Assembly: GCA_029865515.1 (NCBI GenBank)
Contig: JAOUGQ010000128.1
Location: 1-7,961, forward strand
Origin: Nitrospirota bacterium
Lineage (GTDB): Bacteria; Nitrospirota; Nitrospiria; Nitrospirales; UBA8639
Direction of reading: 5' to 3'
Length of the DNA stretch: 7,961 nucleotides
A program made the translations under genes and the position numbers. Below are positions 1 through 6,025 of the stretch, one piece after another. The notes below the pieces were generated by a model. The model saw only the letters and a list, made by a program, of their open reading frames with translations. It was not told where the DNA came from and ran no database searches. Each line of letters starts with the position of its first letter. The stretch's first letter is position 1.

Positions 1-339
1 TTGCTGGCGAATACCGAAAAAGGACGGCGTCCAAGCTTTGAATCGGCTGCTCCTCCTGAAGAAGCGCAGTTCCGCTATCAGGAAGTGCTCGAAAAATTCC
101 AAGCCCTCGGCCTGGCCGTACAAGGGGGCATGTTTGGCGCTGCGATGGTGGTGGCATTGGAAAATGACGGCCCGGTAACCCTCATCCTGGACAGCAGGGG
201 CCGCAAAGCGGTAAAAAAGGTTAAGGACTCTTTCCCTCGGACCGATACAGTCCTAAAGATCGGAATGCCCCGAGAAGAGAGAATCATCAAAAGAGAGGGA
301 AGAGCATGGCGACGCAAATCCCTGAACAACATCCTCTGA
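1..339 (+). CDS. dtd: D-aminoacyl-tRNA deacylase (Dtd), C-terminal part, cut by the left window edge
   Basis: Dtd hydrolyses D-amino acids (and glycine mischarged on tRNA-Ala) from tRNA in the cytoplasm, as a chirality proofreader. The visible part carries the family signature: KGRRPSF at residues 8-14 of the window frame, AAPPEEA at 16-22, GGMFGAAM at 42-49 and the NDGPVT motif at 55-60, which contains the Gly-cisPro dipeptide that rejects L-amino acids. The upstream SQFT nucleophile motif lies outside the window, so the TTG at base 1 is an internal Leu codon, not a start. Family members normally end soon after the LxLDS strand (here 61-65). This one runs 47 residues further in a Lys/Arg-rich tail, with an A6 run at 213-218 early in it. 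The 3' end overlaps the next gene by 34 bases. Family call firm; the status of the tail is uncertain. Confidence 0.88.
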   Translation: MLANTEKGRRPSFESAAPPEEAQFRYQEVLEKFQALGLAVQGGMFGAAMVVALENDGPVTLILDSRGRKAVKKVKDSFPRTDTVLKIGMPREERIIKREGRAWRRKSLNNIL

Positions 340-872
340 GGCAACTATTTGGCCGACTAACAGAACGGAACTTTTCCGAAGCTTTAGGATGGCCGGATTT
401 CCAAGTCACTGAGTATGTTTCAAACCTGCTTCTCGAATTTATCCATATCGACCAGCTTGCCCGCATCAAAGATCATGAGGGAGAACCGGTCGAAACCGTG
501 GTGGAACTTCTCTATGAAGCCGAATCCCATAGCCAACAATCTTCTATGGAAAAAGAGCGAGAAATTCATCGTCATATCGGGGACCTGACGTTGTTCCTTG
601 CCGGGATCTTCCCTGAATATTGCCACCGGATTAAGTGCTCCGGGCTCATTCACCACAAAGATTTTTTGGTGGACTACGTCAAAGCGGGCAAACGCTCCTA
701 CGGCATTGTCGCCACGCATCAAGACCCTCAGTCCAAAAATCCACCTTCTCTCTTCCAGACACTCTCGACGAATTTCGAACTATGTGTCGCCGGACTTGGT
801 TTCGTTCGATTGGACCTGAACCGTTTTCAGGATCACAACTTCAACCGGGGACAAGACATTCTTTTCCATTAA
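306..872 (+). CDS. Conserved-looking protein of unknown function (188 aa)
   Basis: I do not recognise a named family. The ATG at 306 has a purine-rich ribosome site (GAGG at 295-298, about 7 bases upstream) inside the end of dtd, so the two genes overlap by 34 bases and are probably translationally coupled. The protein is soluble-looking: no signal peptide, no convincing membrane helix, and a mix of helical segments. Features are a leucine-rich acidic helix around residues 36-50 (YVSNLLLEFIHIDQL), a charged stretch EKEREIHRHIGDLTLFLAGIFPEY at about 82-105, Cys at 106, 111 and 160, and a His-rich patch 116-117. I have a vague impression of similar hypotheticals in Nitrospira genomes, not verified. 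A role with Dtd is suggested only by position. Reading frame and start look real; function unknown. Confidence 0.75.
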   Translation: MATQIPEQHPLRQLFGRLTERNFSEALGWPDFQVTEYVSNLLLEFIHIDQLARIKDHEGEPVETVVELLYEAESHSQQSSMEKEREIHRHIGDLTLFLAGIFPEYCHRIKCSGLIHHKDFLVDYVKAGKRSYGIVATHQDPQSKNPPSLFQTLSTNFELCVAGLGFVRLDLNRFQDHNFNRGQDILFH

Positions 873-1309
873 AAGCGGCTCTTCCATACAACCACTTTTG
901 GCCGCTCCTCCCCTCTCAACTGGAACAAACCCCTAGCTCACAGAGATCTGGCTGACGGGCTTTTCTCATCAGTCCCTCGAATCTCCAAAAACGAGGAAGA
1001 CGGCATATTCAACATCAATGTGGCAGAACATCACGATGACACCATGGCTAAATTTCATTCACAGACTTTTTGCTTGAACCCTCTTTCCTGCCTCTAGTAC
1101 CCATTCACAATCACAAAGATCTTTTCCGAATCAAAAGGATAGTCATCAACTTTCCTCATATTCCTATTCAGATGACAAAAAATATGCCGAAATAAATATC
1201 TGTAGAAAGAGAACAGCCCTGCGACATCCCCGTGTCCTTACCCACAAGTAGGCGGAGGGCGCTTGAGTAGCTGAGACGCAGAGCTTCCCAAAAAACTCGT
1301 CAAGAGTTT
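873..1309. other. Intergenic stretch without a recognisable gene
   Basis: No frame gives a convincing protein; frames open here are tails of shadows from the upstream gene. Directly after the upstream stop, AGCGGC (874-879) and GCCGCT (901-906) form a 6-bp inverted repeat with a 21-base loop and no T-run, a poor terminator at best. An AT-rich stretch at about 1172-1199 has a -35-like ATGACA (1172-1177) and a -10-like TAAATA (1193-1198) spaced 15 bases apart, a weak candidate promoter for the downstream signalling gene. GCCCT (1216-1220) can pair with AGGGC (1256-1260) in the presumed leader. Confidence 0.4.
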
Positions 1310-1311
1310 TT
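1291..1311 (+). promoter_or_regulatory. Hairpin overlapping the TTG start of the HDOD-GGDEF gene
   Basis: AAAAACTC (1291-1298) and GAGTTTTT (1304-1311) form a perfect 8-bp stem with a GTCAA loop. The 3' arm covers the first two bases of the TTG at 1310, and the only weak purine run near that start lies inside the stem. It could hinder initiation at 1310, making the in-frame ATG at 1328 the real start, or it could be a weak AT-rich terminator for upstream transcription. The pairing is directly visible; the role is inferred. Confidence 0.4.
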
Positions 1312-2848
1312 GACCGAGAACATTTTTATGACTCCAGAAATTAAAAAGAAACTACAATCCTGCCTCAGCCTTCCAACCCCGACACCCATCGCCGTCCAAA
1401 TCATCACCTTAGCCAACGAACCGGAAATCGACCTCCACCGTTTTATCGGAATTCTAAATTGTGATCCCGCACTCGCCAGCAAAATTCTACGAACGGCTAA
1501 TTCTTCCTTATACTCGTATCCCAAAAAAATTGGAAATCTTCATCAAGCAGTCATGGTGCTTGGCCTCAACGCGACCATTTCCCTCGCCCTGTCTTTTTCA
1601 TTAATGAAATCGCTTCAGACTAATCGAGCCTCTGGTTTGGACTATGCGCTATATTGGAAACGTGCCCTTATAGCTGGCACGGCCTGCCGTGTCCTTGGAG
1701 CAACTTGTGGTTTCACCGAAATTGAAGAGTTGTATCTTGCAAGTCTCCTGCAAGATCTGGGAATGCTGGCACTCGATCAGGTGTTCCTGGACCTCTATAA
1801 TCATCCAGAACTGGATCAAACATGCCATGCCAGCATCATCTCCCAAGAAGACCAATGCCTCAGAGTAAATCATGCGGCTGTGGGAAGTTGGCTTTTGACT
1901 CAGTGGAATTTTCCGGACCGCCTTCGGTTGGCCGTGACCGGAAGCGATGACCCCTCTCGCATTCCCCCCCAAGATGCACGGGCAAGATTTGCTTATTGTG
2001 TATCGCTGTCAGGGAAAATCGCGGAAATCTTTTTACGCAAATCTCATGACGACTATCTCCAGACTATCAAAGAGAAGGCCTATGCTTGGCTGAATCTTAG
2101 TCCAGATGAGCTCATGGAAGTGCTGGAAACAACCCAAGGGCTTCTGCCGGAGACAGAGAAAATATTCCAGACAGACTTACAGACGTGGACCGAGCCTCAA
2201 GCCATCTTGGAACAGGCGAGGGAATCGCTTCTCCTCCGAAGCCTTCAATCTCTCAAGGAAGTTCAGGAACTCCAAAGCAACACGGCCGCCATGGAAGCCC
2301 AATTCCAAAATTTGGAAGAAACCCACCGTCACGATCCGCTGACCGGGACATTGACAAGGGCCTACCTGGATCAGTACCTAGAAACATCATTTGAGCAGGC
2401 TCTGGCCAAAGAGGAATGCCTAACCCTGGTATTCGGAGACCTTGATACGTTCAAATCTGTCAATGATACCTATGGGCACCAGGCAGGGGATAGCGTTCTT
2501 CAATCCACAGCACGTCTTTTGCTTTCGCAGGTTCGCACCACCGATATGGTCGGAAGGTACGGAGGAGAAGAGTTCGTACTCATTCTCCCAAAAACTTCGT
2601 CAACCGCCGCTGAAATAGTGTGTGAAAGAATCCTTGACGCATTTCGTAACACAACCCATGCAATAGCCAAAAACCAACACATCAAAGTCACCATTTCCCT
2701 AGGAGTCGCCACGCACACGCCAGATCATCCCTATTCCAATATTACCGATCTACTGCTTGCCGCAGACAAAGCCGTCTATCATTCGAAATCCCACGGTCGC
2801 AACCGGTACACCTTTTATGACAGAATACAAATCGAACAACCGGTTTGA
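1310..2848 (+). CDS. HDOD domain - GGDEF diguanylate cyclase (c-di-GMP signalling protein)
   Basis: Predicted cytoplasmic signalling protein of up to 512 residues. An N-terminal HDOD domain (about 16-210) contains the family pattern LPTPTPIAVQI, DPALASKILRTANS (52-65) and AVMVLGLN (80-87). A helical linker (about 295-340) leads to a GGDEF domain (about 341-505) that makes c-di-GMP from two GTP. Active-site signs are all present: DPLTGTLTR (342-350), the metal-binding DLDTFK (377-382), NDTYGHQAGD (385-394) and GGEEF (418-422). RTTD at 409-412, five residues before GGEEF, is an intact inhibitory I-site, so product feedback is expected. There is no membrane segment; HDOD is presumably the sensing or partner-binding part. 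The start is TTG 1310 or ATG 1328 (506 aa); neither has a strong ribosome site. The stop overlaps the next gene. Domain call very secure; the physiological output is unknown. Confidence 0.95.
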   Translation: MTENIFMTPEIKKKLQSCLSLPTPTPIAVQIITLANEPEIDLHRFIGILNCDPALASKILRTANSSLYSYPKKIGNLHQAVMVLGLNATISLALSFSLMKSLQTNRASGLDYALYWKRALIAGTACRVLGATCGFTEIEELYLASLLQDLGMLALDQVFLDLYNHPELDQTCHASIISQEDQCLRVNHAAVGSWLLTQWNFPDRLRLAVTGSDDPSRIPPQDARARFAYCVSLSGKIAEIFLRKSHDDYLQTIKEKAYAWLNLSPDELMEVLETTQGLLPETEKIFQTDLQTWTEPQAILEQARESLLLRSLQSLKEVQELQSNTAAMEAQFQNLEETHRHDPLTGTLTRAYLDQYLETSFEQALAKEECLTLVFGDLDTFKSVNDTYGHQAGDSVLQSTARLLLSQVRTTDMVGRYGGEEFVLILPKTSSTAAEIVCERILDAFRNTTHAIAKNQHIKVTISLGVATHTPDHPYSNITDLLLAADKAVYHSKSHGRNRYTFYDRIQIEQPV

Positions 2849-3831
2849 CGCTGGACGCAACAACGACTCATCACAACCCTCTTTCTTTTTTATTAATCCC
2901 TTCGCACCCCTTGCCTAAGCCCACACTTCTCCCGACGCCAAGAGTCCTGATCCATGGGGGCGCTGGTTCCCGACAACCGACCCGCAGTCAGTCCGATTGT
3001 CTGACTGAGGCACTCGTGAGGGGATACGAATGCCTCAAGACAGGTCATTCACCATTAAATTCTGTAGAAAACATGATTCGTCACCTGGAAGAATCCGGAC
3101 TGTTTAATGCTGGCCGAGGCTCGCTTCGGCAACTCGACGGGGTTCAACGAATGGACGCTTCGATCATGGAAGGACAGAACTTATCGGCTGGTGCCGTCGC
3201 AGGTCTGGAAGGGTATCTTCATCCAATCAGCGCCGCACGACGGATCATGACCGACACTGATCATGTGTTGGTCGTCGGCCAACATGCCAATCGTTTGGCC
3301 CGGCATTTCGGTTTGGCCCGATTGGCCAGGCAGAAAGATTCGATTCAACTCAGGAGCAAACGGGGTTCACTAAAAAACATCAATCCCAAATCCCAGGCTC
3401 TGTACCGTGAGATGAGGTTGTTTGACACAGTGGGCGCGGTTGCCATGGACCGTGCCGGCCATCTTGCCGCAGGGGCCTCAACCGGTGGAGTTGCAGTCAT
3501 GTTACCCGGCCGAGTGGGCGACACCCCCTTAATCGGCGCGGGAGTGTATGCTGACAATACCGCCGGGGCGATTTCCATGACAGGTTTAGGAGAATCCATC
3601 ATTCGAGCAGGGATGGCCAAACACCTGGCTATTCTACTCGGGCTCGGGTGGACGCCAGGAAGAGCCGCTAACCATACACTCAAAGCGCTCGTCAGACGAA
3701 TTCAGGGAGAAGCTGGATGTCTCATCCTCGATACCACTGGCAGATTTGCGATTCGACATACCACCCCCTGGATGAGTGCCGGCCATTGGAACGGCCGTGG
3801 CAAGCCTGTAGTCAAAAGCCGCTTTCCCTAA
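2845..3831 (+). CDS. Isoaspartyl peptidase / L-asparaginase, Ntn-hydrolase (peptidase family T2)
   Basis: Removes isoaspartyl residues from dipeptides and hydrolyses L-asparagine; family members are made as an inactive precursor that cleaves itself before a Thr. All landmarks are present: IHGGAG (36-41), FNAGRGS (87-93), MDASIMEG (103-110), nucleophile Thr195 in FDTVGAVA, Thr213, Arg223 and Asp226 for substrate binding, and TGLGE (246-250). These match the E. coli IaaA (EcAIII) residues Thr179, Thr197, Arg207, Asp210 and Thr230-Gly231/Gly233 with a constant offset of 16. Self-cleavage is expected between Asp194 and Thr195. The TTG start shares TTGA with the stop of the preceding gene, implying translational coupling. 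There is no Shine-Dalgarno and no nearby ATG (first Met codon is residue 77), and the 33-residue lead before the first strand is longer than usual, so the start may lie downstream, for example TTG at 2911. Confidence 0.93.
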   Translation: MTLDATTTHHNPLSFLLIPSHPLPKPTLLPTPRVLIHGGAGSRQPTRSQSDCLTEALVRGYECLKTGHSPLNSVENMIRHLEESGLFNAGRGSLRQLDGVQRMDASIMEGQNLSAGAVAGLEGYLHPISAARRIMTDTDHVLVVGQHANRLARHFGLARLARQKDSIQLRSKRGSLKNINPKSQALYREMRLFDTVGAVAMDRAGHLAAGASTGGVAVMLPGRVGDTPLIGAGVYADNTAGAISMTGLGESIIRAGMAKHLAILLGLGWTPGRAANHTLKALVRRIQGEAGCLILDTTGRFAIRHTTPWMSAGHWNGRGKPVVKSRFP

Positions 3832-3946
3832 TGTTGTTCAAACCACCTTTTTTCTTCAGGCCCCAATCCGCTCCTCCCATCCCAGAAATCAACATTTTGG
3901 AAAAGAAACCCAAAAACGTGAGATAATATTATTCAGGATTCCAGCC

Positions 3947-4390
3947 ATGCCGCTTTCCCTCTTCCACCTTTCCATTCCGGTTAAGGACATCGACTCCACC
4001 AAAGAATTCTATGTTCAAGGTCTGGGATGTGGTGTGGGCCGTCAATCCTCTGTCGCTATCACATTAAATTTCCACGGCCACCAAATTGTGGGTCATGTGA
4101 CCGAAGACCTTGGGCCACAGCAAAAAGGTGTCTACCCCCGACACTTCGGGTTAGTCTGCCGGACAGAAGAGGAATGGAACAACCTTCGAGACCGGGCCCG
4201 CACAAACAGACTCAAATTTTTTCGGGAACCCCGTCGACGATTTTCCGATACCCCCCTCGAACATCTCACGTTTTTCCTGGAGGACCCCTCGTATAATCTT
4301 CTTGTATTCAAACATTACTTCAATGCCAACGCCGTTTTTGGTGAACAGACTTTCTCGCAAATTGGCGACGCCCACGAACGAAATGAGTAG
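3947..4390 (+). CDS. VOC (glyoxalase/bleomycin-resistance/dioxygenase fold) family protein
   Basis: A single-domain VOC protein of 147 residues with two beta-alpha-beta-beta-beta modules. The opening FHLSIPVKDIDSTKEFYVQGLG is the classic first module, with His7 as the usual first metal ligand; YPRHFGL gives His66 as the second; LEDPSYNLLVFKHY (111-124) is the final strand. Most metal-dependent members have Glu in that strand (NxLEFK), but here it is Val120 (codon GTA; GAA would need one base change). The protein may therefore be metal-free, use another ligand, or act as a binding protein. The start has AGGA at 3935-3938, eight bases upstream. A -10-like GATAAT (3922-3927) lies in the 115-base gap, with a possible TTGGAA (3897-3902) at a long spacing. 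Substrate unknown. It converges with the bcp gene 47 bases away; I see no terminator hairpin between them. Confidence 0.9.
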   Translation: MPLSLFHLSIPVKDIDSTKEFYVQGLGCGVGRQSSVAITLNFHGHQIVGHVTEDLGPQQKGVYPRHFGLVCRTEEEWNNLRDRARTNRLKFFREPRRRFSDTPLEHLTFFLEDPSYNLLVFKHYFNANAVFGEQTFSQIGDAHERNE

Positions 4391-4437
4391 AAGTTCTTCC
4401 CTTGCATTTCATCATCTGCCTCATTCACTGGGCCACA

Positions 4438-5130
4438 TTATCCAAGGGCTTGAAGCACTTCGGTAAAATGCTCGTTCACTTTGACCTTGGGAAAAATTTT
4501 CCTTATGGTCCCATTTTCGTTGATCACAACCGTCGTTCGTTCAATACCCATATATTTTCGCCCATAGAGGGATTTCTCCTTCCACACCCCATAGGCCTGG
4601 ATCATGGCTTTGGACTCATCACTCAACAAGGGAAAATTGAGTTGATATTTTTCGGAAAATTTCCGGTGAGACGAGACTGAATCCGCACTCACGCCGAACA
4701 CCACTGCCCCCTTTTCTCTCAATTCCTGAATGCCATCCCGAAACGAACAAGCTTCTGTCGTGCAACCGGGCGTATCGTCTTTTGGATAAAAATACACGAC
4801 CACTTTTTTCCCGCGAAGCTCAGACGAGTTCACAATTTTTCCGGTGTCATCCGGAAGGGAAAAGGCAGGAGCATAGTCGCCAACTTGCAAGTCACGCATT
4901 GAGTTTGGTTGTTGACCTGCCTGAGAGGGCTTTTTTATTTTTTTTGGCGGAGCTGTTTTGGACTTGGCTGGTACTCGAGATCCTGAAGCCACTCCCTGGC
5001 TTTTCGATGATGAGGAACGACCAGGAGTGCTCTTCTTTTTAGGGGCTTTCTTCTTTTTTTCAGCTGTCTTCAGTTTTGATTTTACTGGTGTCTTGTTCTT
5101 AGACTGTGCTGGCTTTGCTTTGGGTGGCAT
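4438..5130 (-). CDS. bcp: Thioredoxin-dependent thiol peroxidase, Bcp/PrxQ type, with Lys-rich N-terminal tail
   Basis: Reduces hydrogen peroxide and organic hydroperoxides with electrons from thioredoxin. Of 230 residues, about 79-230 are a complete Bcp domain: LQVGDYAPAFSLPDDTG (81-97), the peroxidatic site PKDDTPGCTTEAC with Cys123 and putative resolving Cys128 five residues later (atypical 2-Cys arrangement), LLSDE (168-172), YGVW (180-183) and Arg198 in GIERTTVVI. Residues 1-78 are an extra tail with 21 Lys and one acidic residue (Glu24), rich in Ser, Pro and Ala, like histone H1 or bacterial AlgP/HU-type tails; it has no signal-peptide hydrophobic core. Start at 5130 chosen because AGGAGG precedes it ideally; a TTG extension to 5208 lacks this. 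E. coli Bcp is about 156 residues, so the tail is an addition. Enzyme call very secure; tail function (DNA or membrane binding) is inference. Confidence 0.95.
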   Translation of the reverse strand: MPPKAKPAQSKNKTPVKSKLKTAEKKKKAPKKKSTPGRSSSSKSQGVASGSRVPAKSKTAPPKKIKKPSQAGQQPNSMRDLQVGDYAPAFSLPDDTGKIVNSSELRGKKVVVYFYPKDDTPGCTTEACSFRDGIQELREKGAVVFGVSADSVSSHRKFSEKYQLNFPLLSDESKAMIQAYGVWKEKSLYGRKYMGIERTTVVINENGTIRKIFPKVKVNEHFTEVLQALG

Positions 5131-5135
5131 AGGAT

Positions 5136-5143
5136 CCTCCTCT
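5136..5143 (-). promoter_or_regulatory. Strong ribosome binding site fixing the bcp start
   Basis: On the minus strand AGAGGAGG is followed by five bases (ATCCT) and ATG. It is a near-perfect Shine-Dalgarno and decides for the start at 5130 over the upstream TTG at 5208. Confidence 0.85.
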
Positions 5144-5247
5144 GATGACAAATAGGTGAAACGTCCTTTGATAATTTGGTTGCTTATGATGAGCCCGCCC
5201 CGATTCAATCAAGAGATCTTCGTCTTCTCCTTGCTAAGATAAGTGGC

Positions 5248-5259
5248 CATTGTACAATG
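5248..5259. promoter_or_regulatory. 12-bp perfect palindrome upstream of bcp
   Basis: CATTGTACAATG equals its own reverse complement. It lies about 118 bases upstream of the bcp start, in the region where a promoter would be expected. It could be an operator, but it matches no regulator box I can name and occurs once here. Confidence 0.3.
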
Positions 5260-5360
5260 AATGACGGGTTTCGTTCCTCTGTTTTTTCAGGGGAGATTTA
5301 GGGCAACATGCCCCACAAGCTTGCGCACAAACAGATCCTGTAGGCTGTGTTACCGGGTCT

Positions 5361-5469
5361 GTTGAAAAGACCACCAGCCGCGTTCTCGCCACTTTCCGGT
5401 GCTCACGTACTGGAAGTACGCTCCGCGCCTGAAAATGGCTGTGGCCTTGCTGGATGGGCTTTTTGGAAC
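5361..5469. repeat. Imperfect ~109-bp palindromic repeat element (Nitrospira-like intergenic repeat)
   Basis: The element is a long imperfect inverted repeat centred on a perfect hairpin, CGTACT (5406-5411), GGA, AGTACG (5415-5420). Moving outward, the arms keep matching: 13 of 17 bases next to the centre, then CCAGC against GCTGG, then GTTGAAAAG at the left end against CTTTTTGGAAC at the right. The layout (AAAAG end, CCAGC block, TACG centre, GCCTTGCTGG block, CTTTTT end) resembles from memory a repeat scattered between genes in Nitrospira genomes. Only one copy is in this window, so repetition itself cannot be shown here. Confidence 0.6.
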
Positions 5470-5476
5470 CGACCCG

Positions 5477-5522
5477 AAGCCGCCAGGCATCCCACAATTC
5501 TGTGAGGCTTTTTGCTCCTGGC
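5477..5522 (+). other. Nested stem-loop, possible terminator
   Basis: GCCAGG (5482-5487) pairs with CCTGGC (5517-5522), enclosing CACA-attc-TGTG (5493-5504). Alternatively AAGCC (5477-5481) pairs with GGCTT (5506-5510), followed directly by T residues as in a plus-strand intrinsic terminator. No plus-strand gene nearby needs one. It abuts the long palindrome and may belong to the same element. Confidence 0.35.
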
Positions 5523-5584
5523 AATCATTATTATTCAACATTCCCTTACTGGAAATACCCGCCGAAGAACGGACAAGTGAAGCT

Positions 5585-5662
5585 CCCCCCAGCAAGCTTG
5601 GGGGGCATCGTTAACATGTTTTCTCTAATCACATGGCGTATTTCCCCCTCAGCAAGCTGAGG
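5585..5662. repeat. Pair of hairpins with identical core, 60 bp apart
   Basis: Hairpin one: CCCCCC (5585-5590) and GGGGGG (5600-5605) around AGCAAGCTT. Hairpin two: CCTCAGC (5647-5653), AA, GCTGAGG (5656-5662). Both have the core CAGCAAGCT, and the two AGCAAGCT cores start at 5591 and 5651, exactly 60 bases apart. The flanks differ but pair equally well, as in sequences kept for structure, such as REP-like elements or subterminal hairpins of transposons. Confidence 0.5.
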
Positions 5663-5994
5663 CGTATCCTGCGCAGTTTCTATGAATTTGAGGCACTTCG
5701 GAAACACCGCACTATCGGGTGGGAAGGGCCGAGCTCTAAGGTAAACCTTTCTTTCACCAAAGAGTCAACTCACAGCCTTGGAAATTCAAACCTACGCGTA
5801 TTTCTACTCAGTGAGGATCAGATACCCCTGAATTTATTGAGGCTTGGGGTGAGGGAGGGAAGGAATTCCTTACACCGAAGATGCCCTTAAAGGCGCCATC
5901 GAAATAGAGAGAAGAATACTTGTTGGGGTTATCAATATGATCGCAGGAAGGAACCATCTCATGAACAGAGGTTCAAGGCCTCTTCCCACAGCCA

Positions 5995-6020
5995 GGGGAT
6001 TTGCAGTGAAAGACATCCCC
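5995..6020 (-). terminator. Possible terminator hairpin of the coiled-coil gene
   Basis: On the minus strand GGGGAT and ATCCCC pair across a 14-base loop, beginning five bases after the stop codon of the coiled-coil gene. Position fits a transcript end, but there is no following T-run, so it may only stabilise the 3' end. Confidence 0.35.
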
Positions 6021-6025
6021 CGGAC

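Larger units (their letters stand above)
5131..6025. other. Long intergenic region rich in inverted repeats
   Basis: About 900 bases between two minus-strand genes with no convincing coding frame. Besides the elements listed separately there are smaller hairpins: GGGCA-aca-TGCCC (5301-5313), CCTCTG/CAGGGG around a T6 loop with one G-T wobble (near 5277-5294), and ACCCC/GGGGT (5824-5828 and 5846-5850). Two short plus-strand frames (5633-5890 and 5853-6103) are unlike any protein I know. The content suggests accumulated small palindromic elements or decayed insertion-sequence ends, but no transposase remnant is recognisable. Confidence 0.5.

Noticed and set aside
1..3. TTG at base 1 as a gene start
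   Set aside because: It is the Leu codon of the internal Dtd stretch LANTEKGRRPSF; the gene begins upstream of the window.
635..955. 106-codon plus-strand frame
   Set aside because: Mostly inside the 188-residue gene in another frame, with Ser/Arg/Pro-rich composition typical of a shadow.
1250..1290. GACGCAGAGC upstream of the GGDEF gene, resembling the GACGCAAAGC segment of GEMM-I c-di-GMP riboswitches
   Set aside because: The conserved GGGCAAACC segment, the GAAA tetraloop hairpin and the second stem are missing, and the gene begins too soon after.
3345..3683. 112-codon minus-strand frame
   Set aside because: Shadow of the isoaspartyl peptidase, which has every catalytic residue on the plus strand.
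4438..5208. Longer bcp reading from TTG at 5208
   Set aside because: AGGAGG five bases before the ATG at 5130 fixes the shorter start; the extra 26 residues have no such signal.
5633..5890. 85-codon plus-strand frame
   Set aside because: It runs through the second hairpin, has no ribosome site and resembles no protein known to me.
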